Source: Azolla caroliniana (taxonomy: Eukaryota; Polypodiophyta). Taken from it: DNA of 64,000 bases. Numbering within the stretch: the first letter of the stretch is position 1; every line of letters starts with the position of its first letter. The notes under the pieces are model-generated. The model worked only from the letters and a program-made list of their open reading frames with translations. It was not told where the DNA came from and did no database searches. Positions 46,080 through 57,141 of this stretch are shown here, one piece after another. Position numbers and translations under genes: made by a program. Where the stretch lies: assembly GCA_043228905.1 (NCBI GenBank), contig JBHGNT010000014.1, positions 19,716,001 to 19,780,000 of the forward strand, read 5' to 3'.

Positions 46080-46544
46080 ATGTGTCAAGGAGTGTTCCCA
46101 TCAGCTTTCAATTCTTCCTGCTGTGATTGCTCCTACTCTGATTACTCCTCTTCTAATCCGACAACCCATTACCCTAATCCTCACACTAATCACCCTCTTA
46201 ATTACGTCAAGGACCCTCTATCTAAGACTAGTAGTGGCCACCATGCATGCTCCTCTACCCATATAAACAATCAGAAACAGAGTAATATTAGCAATGATTA
46301 TAAGAAGAAGAGTTTCCTCTCTAACTTGAAATGGGCGGACTTTTCTCGAGCCAGGCCAGTGGTTGGCCCCATGAGACCCGCAGAAGTTGCAAAGGAGGCG
46401 GTACCTGTCGCCCCGACAAAAGATAGAGGAGGAGTGAATGAATTGGATGCTATGGTGGCACGCCATCGCCATGGGGAACTTGCAATCGCTAAGAGCGATC
46501 AGACCCCTCATTTCGTCCACGCTTTCTTCTTCGATTCTTCCTGA
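46080..46544 (+). CDS. Small protein of unknown function, 154 aa
   Basis: Intronless frame with an in-frame TAA (TAATCAATC) directly before the ATG. The N-terminal half is Ser/Asn/His/Cys-rich and low in complexity. The C-terminal third is more ordered: KKKSFLSNLKWADFSRARPV, then VNELDAMVARHRHGELAIAK and FVHAFFFDSS at the end. No signal peptide or membrane segment is obvious. I do not recognise the family. The composition, a clear C-terminal domain-like part and a TATA-like AT run upstream argue for a real gene; lack of any recognised homologue argues for caution. Confidence 0.45.
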   Translation: MCQGVFPSAFNSSCCDCSYSDYSSSNPTTHYPNPHTNHPLNYVKDPLSKTSSGHHACSSTHINNQKQSNISNDYKKKSFLSNLKWADFSRARPVVGPMRPAEVAKEAVPVAPTKDRGGVNELDAMVARHRHGELAIAKSDQTPHFVHAFFFDSS

Positions 46545-47639
46545 TTCTCCATGAATCTGTGCCTATCTAGTGTCTAAAATCACCTAAATTGAGGTGCCCA
46601 ACAACCCAGATTAAGGTGTGTAAATCACCCACCCTAATCAGGTGTCCTTTATCTTAATATCGTATTTGTGCAAGCGATATATGATATCAATTTAATCCGG
46701 GCCTCCTCGGCCTTGATAGATTATGTTATCATTGGAAGAGAGAGATTAGTGATAATTCAAATTGAATCATGAATTTATGTATTGTCGACTTTAAAAATTT
46801 CTTGTGACCGTATTTTGAATCCATATGAAACTAGTCGGTTCTTGCAATAGTATTAGAAAATATTGGATTTGGATATGATACTAGTTGCTAGTGCCATTTT
46901 GCCCAAGAACAACATCGGATGCAAGTAGTGTCCAAGAAGCATCAATGTGAGAATTATTGTGGTGTGATACAAAGTTTTGAATTCTATTGCTTTTGAGGTT
47001 AATGCATGAAGTGCTATGTTTAGAAGTACTCTTAGTAATATTTTGTGTACTTTGATATGTAAACAAAAGACAACAATCCTTGCACATGTGGTGTGATTAG
47101 AAGGATTTTGAGCATTATTATGAGGTACGATGATCTGTAAACCAAGTATTTTGATGATTATTTGGAGAGTACTATGATATGTAAACAGAAGCCAACAATC
47201 CTCACACATTCAGGTCAATGTTGAGAAAAAGTCTGGGGGTGCGTTGAATATGATTAATGGGTTAGATCAAGATGTTATGTCCCACAACCTATTAATATAC
47301 AAATGAACCTACATTCAAGGTTTACACCTCAACTTACAATTGTTTGCATTTCCTCATTAATTAGGAGCATATGCACTAGAGTTTTGTTATATTAAGCCTT
47401 TTATTAATGCTCTACTAATAATAGACATGAATGGGATGCAAAGCGTTGACTTCATATGACTCACAACTCTAGGTTTGCAAGCTCAAAAGTCTAGAGTTTA
47501 ATTCTTGAGGGTTGGGGTCAAATAACATGGCTTTTATACGTTTAGTTGAAGATTAGAGAGTAGAGTTGGGAACATGCCTTTTTTGTAATGGAAAAGATGC
47601 ATGTGAATGAGCTAGTAAACGTAAACGATTCACCTAGAT
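46545..47639. other. Intergenic with one imperfect duplication
   Basis: No gene supported. GATATGTAAAC(A)AAAG...CAACAATCC occurs near 47053 and again near 47176 (period about 123). Confidence 0.55.
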
Positions 47640-49230
47640 GAACTATCAAGGAAGTTGAGCTAGGTAGATGAAGTGTAGATGAAGATGTGAGACTTGTATG
47701 TTGGACAAACCAATTTGGAAGTTCTTCCTATATGGGTTGACAGAATGTCTCCTTTTGGATAGGTGAACTTTGTGAAGGGACAACGATAGAAGCATTAGGT
47801 GGCTCATGAACCTATTTCTTTCTTATGGAAGTTGTTATGGTAAGATGACATGGGAATATTTCCTGAAAGAGAAGTTGAGGCTCTTGGAATAGTTGGTGCC
47901 ATCAAATAGAGATGAAGCAACTAGACTTGGAAGTGTAATGTCTTAAGCTAAGAAAGGAGAGATTCTTTCACATTATTTGGAGATCACGTATCATCCAAAG
48001 GAATGCAAGGGCAAATGATGGTTTTGTATACACAACAAAATGGAGTGGCGCATTGTTAGAATCAAACCATTGTGGAAATGGCTCAATATGTGCACAAGGG
48101 GGAAAGTTTACATGATTCTGTTTGTGTGAAGGCAATTGACAATGCAATGTAGATACTCGATAAAAGTTTCCCCAAACATCTAATTGCATGTGCCCTACAA
48201 ATGTAGGACAAAGTTGGACACCTTTAGTAAAAGACACATCTTCATCTAATACAACTTAGAGCTTAAGTCCAACCATTTTTATTTCTTCTTAGAAGGTAGA
48301 AAGCATTCATTAGGGCTGTAGATATGATGATTGCACACATAATCAAATAGAAAATCCAAGGCATTAGAAAGAAGATGTACTATTAGAAAATCCATCGGAA
48401 TCCTAGACAAAGGTGCAACATGTGCAAGAGAACCTAGTGTGCCTTGAACAACTCAACTAAGTGCAAGTTGATGGAATGTAATTTCCTTAGGGGGATGGTT
48501 TAGTCTATGACATTGGACTAATTTTGCAACTTGATGATAACATAGTAGATGTGAAAAAGATCCAGGATAATACAGAATGGTTACAATTAAAGTGTGCAAT
48601 GGATCAAATTGTCAATCTAACAATTATGGAAGTGATCCTTGAAAAATCAAGATCTCAAGGACCTAAGCTCTATGGTGGAGGTAATCAAGGATCCAAACTA
48701 GGGAAACGTTATCGAATCTTGACTTCGAAAACATTTTAGATAAACAAAGTTAGAAGTTAGTGGATTGGGATGAAGTGGCTCTTGGAAAAAAAACTATGTA
48801 TAAGATTGATGGGTGATTGGATAAATATAAGGCAAGATTAGTGGCAAAAGAGTATGTACAAAAGACGTGTGCTGATTTTAGGGAATCACATAATTTGACT
48901 TCAAGCTCGAAATTATCAGAGAAATCTTGGTAGTGTTTCTAGCTAGGAACTAATTTCTTGCATACAATATGGGATGTAAAGTTTGCATTTTTGCATGGTA
49001 TCTTAACAAGGAAGTATTTGTGGAGCAATCAACAAGCTTTGAACTACCCGATTCAAAAAGCAAGGCTTGAGGTTGCAAACATCTATATGTGGGTTGAATA
49101 GGCACCAAAGGCCTAATGCAAGTTAATGCGAAAGTTGAAGCCTGAGTTCAAGATGATGGATCTAAGTTTATTGCACTTCTATTTGGGTCTAGAGATATAT
49201 GAAAAGGATAGGGATGTTTGTCACTCAAGT
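47640..49230 (+). pseudogene. Decayed copia pol relic
   Basis: Frequent stops and shifts, but the order of copia phrases survives: MTWEYFLKEK (about 47850), QQNGVA then QTIVEMAQYVHKG (about 48040-48100), DKYKARLVAKEYVQK (about 48825) and FYLGLEIYEKDRDV (about 49180). These are integrase, then RT, in the correct order. No LTRs are visible. Confidence 0.75.
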
Positions 49231-51706
49231 ATGCATGTTTAATTTTCAAAACATTGGGGATGGAGGGCTTAAAGTTGGTTTCCACATTTGTGGAGGTAAC
49301 AAAAAGGCTACCCAAGATTGAACCTTCAAATATATATAAGTGGAGCTTGATTTTCCTTTCCTACGAGAGATTTCTCACAAAAGGACATAGTCTTTTTTTT
49401 TTCAAAAACAATTACTACTTCCATTAGTTAAGTCAATGTACATAGGATAATATACAACAACTCATATCTTACAGGCCAACTTGCATGGCTACAAAGAGAC
49501 CAGGATGTACAAAGGAATCAACAAAAAATAAGCAAATAATCACCACATCAAGAGGGGCGAATAGAGGAGGATGAGCAACCTTCCCTTGCGCGATCTGGAT
49601 TAGAACAACATGCATCCGATGAGCACAGTATTACTCGACTGCATACCCTCAACGTGAGCCTCATACAACCCTAATTCAAGATAGAAATCCTCCAATCTCC
49701 TCATGTGGCAGCACCCACCTATTTGCGATGTTTGGTACCCTCGAAGGGAACAACCACCGTGGTGGCTGATAAATCCACTCTTCATTGCCATCCACCATCT
49801 GCAATTTCAGAGGACCTCTCCATTTCAGGAGGAAACGGCCTCTAGCTTCTTCACTCGTGTCTGACGTCCCCTGAATACTTTCAAACTCTCTTTGTAACAT
49901 AGAAATAAGATTAAACTAGATCATCATTAAACTCTCAGCCGATGGGGTTTGCTCCGTGAAAGTCTCCTTGTATCTAGATACCCACACTTGCCAAACTGTA
50001 AGGCCGACCACTAATAACCAAATGTCCAGGTATCGTTCATGTATGTAGAAAGAACCCCCCCCCCCTCCTGTGATGAAGGTTACATAGTTCCATGCACCAC
50101 CATTAAAGGACTATTTCCATTCCACACATGGAACCACATAGCCAATTCAGTAGCACTAGATAGTTGCTACACTCAATACATGAACATTAACCTCACACCG
50201 AGCCAAGATTCTTAAGCTCCTCATCCAAACTTCTTCAGCGTGCGGGCACAAACAATGTGCGATGTCCTCCAAACTCGCTCTGCAAGCCTTGTGATTGCTC
50301 ATGCCACCCTTTTTCACAAGCCTCTCTCCAGTTGGAACAACCCAATGGGTGATTAACCAAAAAATTACTTTGAGCTTGTCGGGGAGGGATGAGTTCCATA
50401 TCTTGCTCCTAGTTCTATCCACGAAGACTGAATTGACAACTACATGGGCCCATTTGTTGGTGCACTTCTCATATTGCAAGCATAACTTTCTCCCCAAGCG
50501 CGTCAAGTACTCGAAGAAACCTATTGATTTATCTTGTTCTCCCCTGCACTTATATTGTGTAGGATCCCATTCTAAACACTCAAGCGGCTTGCCTCCAACC
50601 ATGTACAAGATTCAGTCCTCCTCAACCTCATCAACTGGTGGATTCACCTTCCATTTCTAGTTGTCTCGTGCCACAATTCTAATCGGGGACCAACTTGCAC
50701 TTTCATCAGTTCATCCCAACTGGATGATCTTCCCATTCTTTCCTAGACCCTTGGCGTTGATAATATTTACCTTGTCATCACATTGTCCGGACCTTCACCC
50801 TCTTCCCCATTGCTAATAGGAACAAAGTATATTGTTGTATTGATTGACAAGTTGACAAGCATCTTCTTCTCGTTCCTGAACTTTCCCAAATCTTCATATA
50901 ATTTATCACGATTATTGGCGGACAACCACATCCAATCCGCCACTGAATGAATCCAAGCACAATACAACCTAGCCCACGACATACCCCTCCTCTATCCAAG
51001 CATCTCTCCCTCCATCGATTTAAGGTCTTGTTCCTCAATAGGGTTTCAGGGGCATCCATTCAGCATTAGTACTTGGACCTATCCGACTTAGATGCCCAAG
51101 GAGCATACTCCAGCCTTCATCACTAACATACATTTGCGATCAGCCAACTGTTTAAATTTCCTAAGCTTTAAGTCCATACAAAATGGCCATGATTTGTGTG
51201 GCTTCCAATTCCAACCAAGTCATGGACTCAGAGGATGCTCCTATTATGAATCAACGTTTTCCATAACTCATTTCCGGGCAGCAAGGTCTGTACCAATACC
51301 TTGCATAGCAATGACTGACTCTGCAATCCAGGGTCAATCAATCCTAAACCTCCCTTACTTTTTTGGGAAGAATCAACGTATACCATGATACTTTAGTTGC
51401 TGCGTTGTCTTTCATGTTCCCGACCCATAGGAACCCTCCTGATACACACTTTAACTATACAAATAGCATGTTTGTTAAACATCCACACTGAGACCACATG
51501 CCATAGCGTAGACAAGAGCGCACGGTTAGCTACTATGATCTTGCCAACAAATGATAAATTCACCCCTAACCATATGCGAATTTTGTCACAAATTTTACTT
51601 TGAGTTTGTTTCAGTTGTATTCCTTTGTCGATATCTACATCAATCCACGTTCTGATAACTAGTGGCTTCCCCTTTTGCAATCCATCTGAATTCAACATTT
51701 GGTTTT

Positions 51707-52063
51707 TGTAAACGATTACTTGCGGAAGCGTTAGAAAACAAAGAAAGCAGGGAATACACATAGTACACGGGAGAGACAGAGAGAGCAGAACATAAAAGCT
51801 ATATTCAAAACAATATAGACACTCTGTGTTTACAACTGTGCTCAGTAGCACTATTTATACAAGTCCTCGTGGGAATGACAGAAGTACCGCGTACTTCAAT
51901 GCTCACACGAGCATCTGACACTTACTACGAGACTATAACTAACTAGTAGTCTAAACTAATACTAGGCTTCCGGTTACCGATTGGATCCGGCTAACCGGCT
52001 CCCCAGCTCACCGGCTCTGGCTTATCCAGCCAATCCAGCTCCAATTGAGCTTGCCGCTCAACA
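51707..52063 (-). repeat. Solo LTR inserted in LINE-C
   Basis: 357 bp, on the minus strand starting TGTTGAGCGGC and ending AATCGTTTACA, with a TATAAATA box in the same direction. It is flanked by GTTTT (51702-51706) and GTTTC (52064-52068), a 5-bp target duplication with one change. Removing it restores the LINE frame (VWKPNVEFRWIAKG), which aligns with WHPHADFAWVPDG in LINE-B. Confidence 0.85.
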
Positions 52064-52603
52064 GTTTCCATACCAGCTCTGCCTCTGAACTAATCCAGAA
52101 GCTTCTAGACATATTCCAGTTGATGGAGACTCCCAATGCTTTGCAAAAGTAATCATTAGCAACCTGTGCCCTCTCAAGATTCGCTTCATTACCTTGGAGG
52201 TACAACATTGTTTCATCCGCGAACTTTGAGTCTAGCAGGGATTTCCTTGAGTTAAGGATCGAATGACCATGTAAATTTGCCACTTGACAATTCAAAAAGG
52301 CAGATATTGCTTCAGTAATAAAGAGGAACAGAAAGGGGGCGAGAGGATAGCCTTGCCTAATGAATCTAGTTAGAGAGATTCTAGCTCCTTTCCTCCTTGC
52401 AATCAACACCTTACTCGAGCCATTTCTATATAAGGCTTGAGCAGCACACATCCATTCCCATGGTAGCTCAATGACTTTCATTACTTCTTCAAGGAACGAC
52501 CATTGCACTCAATCATAGGCTTTGTCGAAGTTGAGCATCAGACAAGCTAAGTTCTGCTTGGTCTCCCTCGCCGTCGCAATAACCTCCTAGAACAATATCA
52601 CGT

Positions 52604-54301
52604 TGTCGCGTTGTTACGCGCGTGAGTGGAGAAAGGCGGGACCACGGGGGTCTTGGACTAGGGAGCGATGGAGCGTAGGAAGTCGTGCTTCACCGTTTCC
52701 GGGGCATCCCAGAAGCACACCGGAAGCAACCGAAGGGAGAGAGAGAGAGAGCGCGCACTTAACACCGACTCACGCACACACACAGGCCAACCCGACTCAC
52801 AACCTTAAGTACAGGAAACGCAGGAAAGGGGAAGCACCCGACACCAACGAAGACGCGAATATACACAAACAAACGCAAATGTATATATATATATATATAT
52901 AAACAGAAGAATACATTCCCGGCGTCGAGCCGTTCCAAGGTAGGTTACATTAGTCGTCAGCTGCCAAGCCGCCGTCGGGGAGCTCACGGGCTCGTCGCAC
53001 CGAGCGGGGTCTTGCACAGGAGAGGAGCTGCAGCAAACCCTAAGCGAACATGAAGAAGAAGAAGAAGAAGAAACTAACTCTAAACCTAACAGTATACCCT
53101 CTAATGCAAAATGGGCAACCCCTTTCACAAAGGGCGTTCCCTTCCTTTTATAGAACAAGGAGAGGGATGCGTTACAATGTGGGATAAATCCCGACTTACA
53201 TGGGATCGTCTGTCCCGACTTGATTACTCTTCGGCGCCATAAAGGCGCCCTCGATATTCACACTAAATGTACACGGGTGCGTACATACGCTGCACCCCGC
53301 TGATGTAGCCAATGTTTCCTGGTTTCCGCCTATGGCCGAAATTCTTCACGACATCCGCCCCCACCTAACTGCACGTCCACCGGTACGTGCCAAATCTGGT
53401 TGAAGGGTGAGAGATTTCGGCCGGTGAAAAAACCGATCTTCCGTGATCCGCATCCCGGCTCGCTGCTGGTTTGATCCGTCGGCTTCGAATCTTCCTTCGC
53501 GCTTACCTCCCCGTAGGCTCGTTCGACCCGTCGATGGGTCCTCTGCCGCGATCTCCGTAGTACGTGTACTTCCGTTGGCCCTTGTTCGGCCGTATGAACG
53601 CCCTGCTTCCCATCGTATGCTCGATGTCCTCCGCTTGAGGCATGCTCGTAGTGGCCCGCTTGGCCTCCGTTGTCCAATGATGATGTCCCGATGGTCGTCC
53701 CATGTTGTTTCGCGTTGCCCTCGTCCTCTCGCCGCCACCGTCCTTCTCCATGGTCTTACATCGCCGCGTCAGCTCGAACCGCCATGGTCTCCGGAACGGT
53801 GTGGAGGATCCCTTTCCGGCCTTCTCCGCGCTACCTCCGAACCGCGCAACCTATCTCCGCGCTCGCCTTTCCGCTCTAGCACCTCCGTGTGCCACATACC
53901 CTCGTCTGCTGCCAAGCCGCCATCGGGGAGCTCACGGGCTCGTCGCGCCGAGCGGGGTCTTGCACAGGAGAGGAGCTGCAGCAAACCCTAAGCGAACATG
54001 AAGAAGAAGAAGAAGAAGAAACTAACTCTAAACCTAACGGTATACCCTCTAATGCAAAATGGGCAACCCCTTTCACAAAGGGCGTTCCCTTCCTTTTATA
54101 AAACAAGGAGAGGGATGCGTTACAATGTGGGATAAATCCCGACTTACATGGGATCGTCTGTCCCGACTTGATTACTCTTCGGCGCCATAAAGGCGCCCTC
54201 GATATTCACACTAAATGTACATGGGTGCGTACACACGCTACACCCCACCGATGTAGCCAATGTTTCCCGGTTTCCGCCTCTAGCCGAAATTCTTCACGAC
54301 A
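52604..54301 (-). mobile_element. Non-autonomous LTR element nested in LINE-C
   Basis: Direct repeats of about 400 bp (52954-53353 and 53902-54301), nearly identical, surround 548 bp of GC-rich interior. On the minus strand each repeat begins TGTCGTGAAG. The inner one is preceded by the purine-rich AGGTGGGGGCGGA, a polypurine tract, so it is the 3' LTR (53353 to 52604, about 750 bp). The 5' LTR copy lacks its last 350 bp, and no primer site is seen. The flanks share ACGT. No pol motif is present, so it is a small non-autonomous or internally deleted element. Confidence 0.7.
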
Positions 54302-54900
54302 ACGTTGTCCATAATATCTTGTTTAGCCCCGGTACAATCTCTTCCTTCTCTATGGCCTTTGACAACTAAGTTTTGGCTACCTCTCCAATCCTAGTCTTCA
54401 GGCATGCGACTACATCATGCATCAGATTAATCAGTGGGGCTTCTATCAACATTGGAGCTAAAAGGTCTCTGTAATAATTAGTTGCCATTTGTAGGATTTC
54501 ATCTTGATTAGTTGCGGCCATCGAATCATCCTCCCGCTTGAGACTTTGAATATGCATCCCCCTCAGTTTCGGAGCCTTGGTAAGAAAAAACTCCATGATA
54601 ACTTTATCGCCCTTGATAACTCACCATGCTACCGACTTTCTGAAGAGGAATTGCTCACGTTGTTGCCTAATCTCCTATTGCATCACCTTTGTGACCTCTT
54701 GCAGTCTGTCTTTTGCCCAAGAACAATATGGGCCCACCTGCATAAGCTTTTGAGTTGAGATGATTGCCTTCCTCGGGCGTTGCAGCCGGTATTGACACCT
54801 TACCAGCTCCTCCCTAACCGCGTTCTGAAGAACATATGAAGAATTAATAATCTTTTCCTCGAGTACTTGTATTATTATGGAGCACCTCAATGGATGAGGT

Positions 54901-57141
54901 TAGAATCAAGGCAAATATCTATCACAAAGAGGAAAAAAAGGAATATATGGTGTACTAACATCCACTTCTATGAAGCAATTCCCTCACTTTGAAAAGGAGC
55001 CTCTCATGCTCTTTCTATCTATGTTAGAGGGATGTTAACCTTCGTTGAAAAAGGTGCTTATATGTTGTGAATTTCTTGCACTTGATGATGAACACACAAA
55101 AGAAATGTCAATTCACACATAATACCTTTAGATTCAACATTAAATTTATGAACCTCTAGTTACTCTTTTCAATTTGACATCATTATTATATCTAGCTTTA
55201 AATCTCTTTCTAAACCAATGTCTTCAGAGTACTAGAATAAATCCCAAGCACTCATCGTCTTTGTAGTGTCTTAATTCTTGACTAGAAATCAACATCTTTA
55301 GAGAAACTTGAATTCAAGAAATAACATCAATAAGTACAACAATCTACGTCAATGGTAGGCTATTTATTTATATACCTACCTTGTAGCATTAACTTTTAGA
55401 GTCAAGAAAAGTTGGTATGTGAGTGGGGTTACTATGGCACTACACCGACCTTTTTATTGACCAATGAAATATGACCATTGTGGGAATGGAATCCTCATGC
55501 CCAACACATCCCTATTGATGGGCATCTTTTAGGGCTTCCCCTACATTTGTATTGACAAGACACTTTTTTCCCTTCTCCCAAACCTAAGAGCTTTGCTTTT
55601 CACTTATATAATCTTAATTCTCTCTAGGTTTTTTATACATATATACTTCTCAAGCATTCCAATTTATTAATGTTTCCAATGGAGAATGTTTTGGGATATA
55701 CAGTTATGTCTTTATGTTTGAATATGATGATGGTGGCAATTGAGCACTTGTAGTTTATGGAGAAAGATCATGGGGGATAGAGTGATTGTTGAACTCTCAA
55801 GCCATGCAACAAATTGATTTCAAGCTCTTCATTTTTCTTTATTGGAACTTCACTAAACTCAAAGTACTCCACGGTATAGCTTCAAAGTTTCAAATTAAGC
55901 CCTATCAACCATGCCACAATAGATGAAGCACGAAGAACATATTGGACTTGCTTAAAAATTGTCATTCTTTAGGATTATATAGCTTTCCCTTCATGTGTTC
56001 TTAGAGATAGTCATACATGAACACCCTAAATCCATCAAATGTGGGGAATCCTCTATTGGGGAGAAAACACATTTGAGTGACGCACCCATAACACATATCT
56101 ACATATTATTGACCATCTTTGTCCGCATTGCTTGTTGAACCTCTAGAATGTGTGAGAGTATCTAGCGTTGTATAAGCTATTTATTTTACTACTATTAACG
56201 TCAAAACATGTACCCTCATGTTCACCCACGTGAGAGTGTCTCTTACATGGGTGAAGATAATTACCCATTCTTAACTATGGCAAGCCTTAATCATTGTCTT
56301 CTTTATGATAAATGTTTGTGTCTATAACAAATGGAATGTCAAAGGTGCATAGTGCAAAGTGAATTTGTAGCTGAGAAAATGTTACCTTATTTTCTACTTT
56401 CTAGAAGGACCACACTTTAAGGAAGAAACAAATGGCACATGCTAGCTACCAATGATCATCATGTACCATATATGTTACACTCTCCCAACTCCACGTGTGA
56501 TAAATTGATAAACCCACATGTAAGTGTGAGTGTCAGGCCAAATGTGGGCTTGCGTCAATCAATCATATGCATGTGGCAGACAATATATATATATATATCA
56601 TGTACTACTTTAAATTGATATCAACACTTACAAATAACCAAGGATAGCACTAGGCTTTATGTGATTGATATAAGTGGAGTGGTGTATTATAATAGACTTT
56701 ATGGAGCCCCCAACAAACTCTATGCATGATTTTGCCTTACCCACTACCTTTGTTTACATTAATGTTATACCGACTACCTTTTTTTACATTAATGCTAGCA
56801 TCCAAAATCATCGGAATTTGGGGTGGGAGGAGGTGACTATATACCAAATACTCACATGTCAAGTGAAGCATATACATATATATGTATTCACAAGACTATG
56901 TCTTCCAATTGTTTACAAACTTTTTGGTTCAATGATAAACATTTGAAGGGGTCCCAAAAGTATTGCAACACAATCCTACTACTAGTGGCAGCCATCCAAT
57001 TCAATAAAGCTACCAATTCAATAAAGCTATACATATCCCCATTTCTTATTAGTTAAGTTCACCTATGATGAGTCCATAATCAGCACCCATCTAGTTAAAT
57101 ATCTAGCTATTAATACGGTATTAGCCCGAGAAGCTTATAAC
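54901..57141. other. Intergenic upstream of the NPF gene
   Basis: AT-rich, no recognised gene. The last few hundred bases should contain the NPF promoter; I see AT-rich runs but no unambiguous TATA box at a measurable distance from a start site. Confidence 0.6.

Larger units (their letters stand above)
49676..54890 (-). pseudogene. LINE-C ORF2 remnant
   Basis: Pieces in order on the minus strand: linker before RT (54890-54366: MAATNQDEILQMATNYYRDL); RT start ending MDNV at the nested element and resuming VILF, a stop, EVIA and NFDKAYD, a stop, VQWSFLEEV. The RT core (IRQGYPLAPFLFLFITEAIS) follows, with a catalytic box reading FADE where FADD is expected. After the solo LTR: EFRWIAKGEA and NLSFVGKIIVANRALLSTLW. 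Last is a zf-RVT-like region (LPDKLKVIFWLITHWVVPTG). Multiple stops and the altered catalytic Asp make it dead. Confidence 0.82.
49392..54900 (-). mobile_element. L1-type LINE (LINE-C), 5'-truncated, with two nested insertions
   Basis: On the minus strand the 3' end is an A-run (a T-run at about 49391-49401 on the plus strand), preceded by CTAATGGAAGTAGTAATTG, which resembles the tail of LINE-B. Upstream on that strand are zf-RVT, RT and the region before RT. It is interrupted by a solo LTR (51707-52063) and an LTR element (52604-54301). The upstream limit is approximate; I did not find the target duplication. Confidence 0.8.

Noticed and set aside
53443-54001. ORFs of 99-182 codons on the plus strand
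   Set aside because: Lack of stops is explained by high GC content inside the non-autonomous LTR element; no domain recognised.
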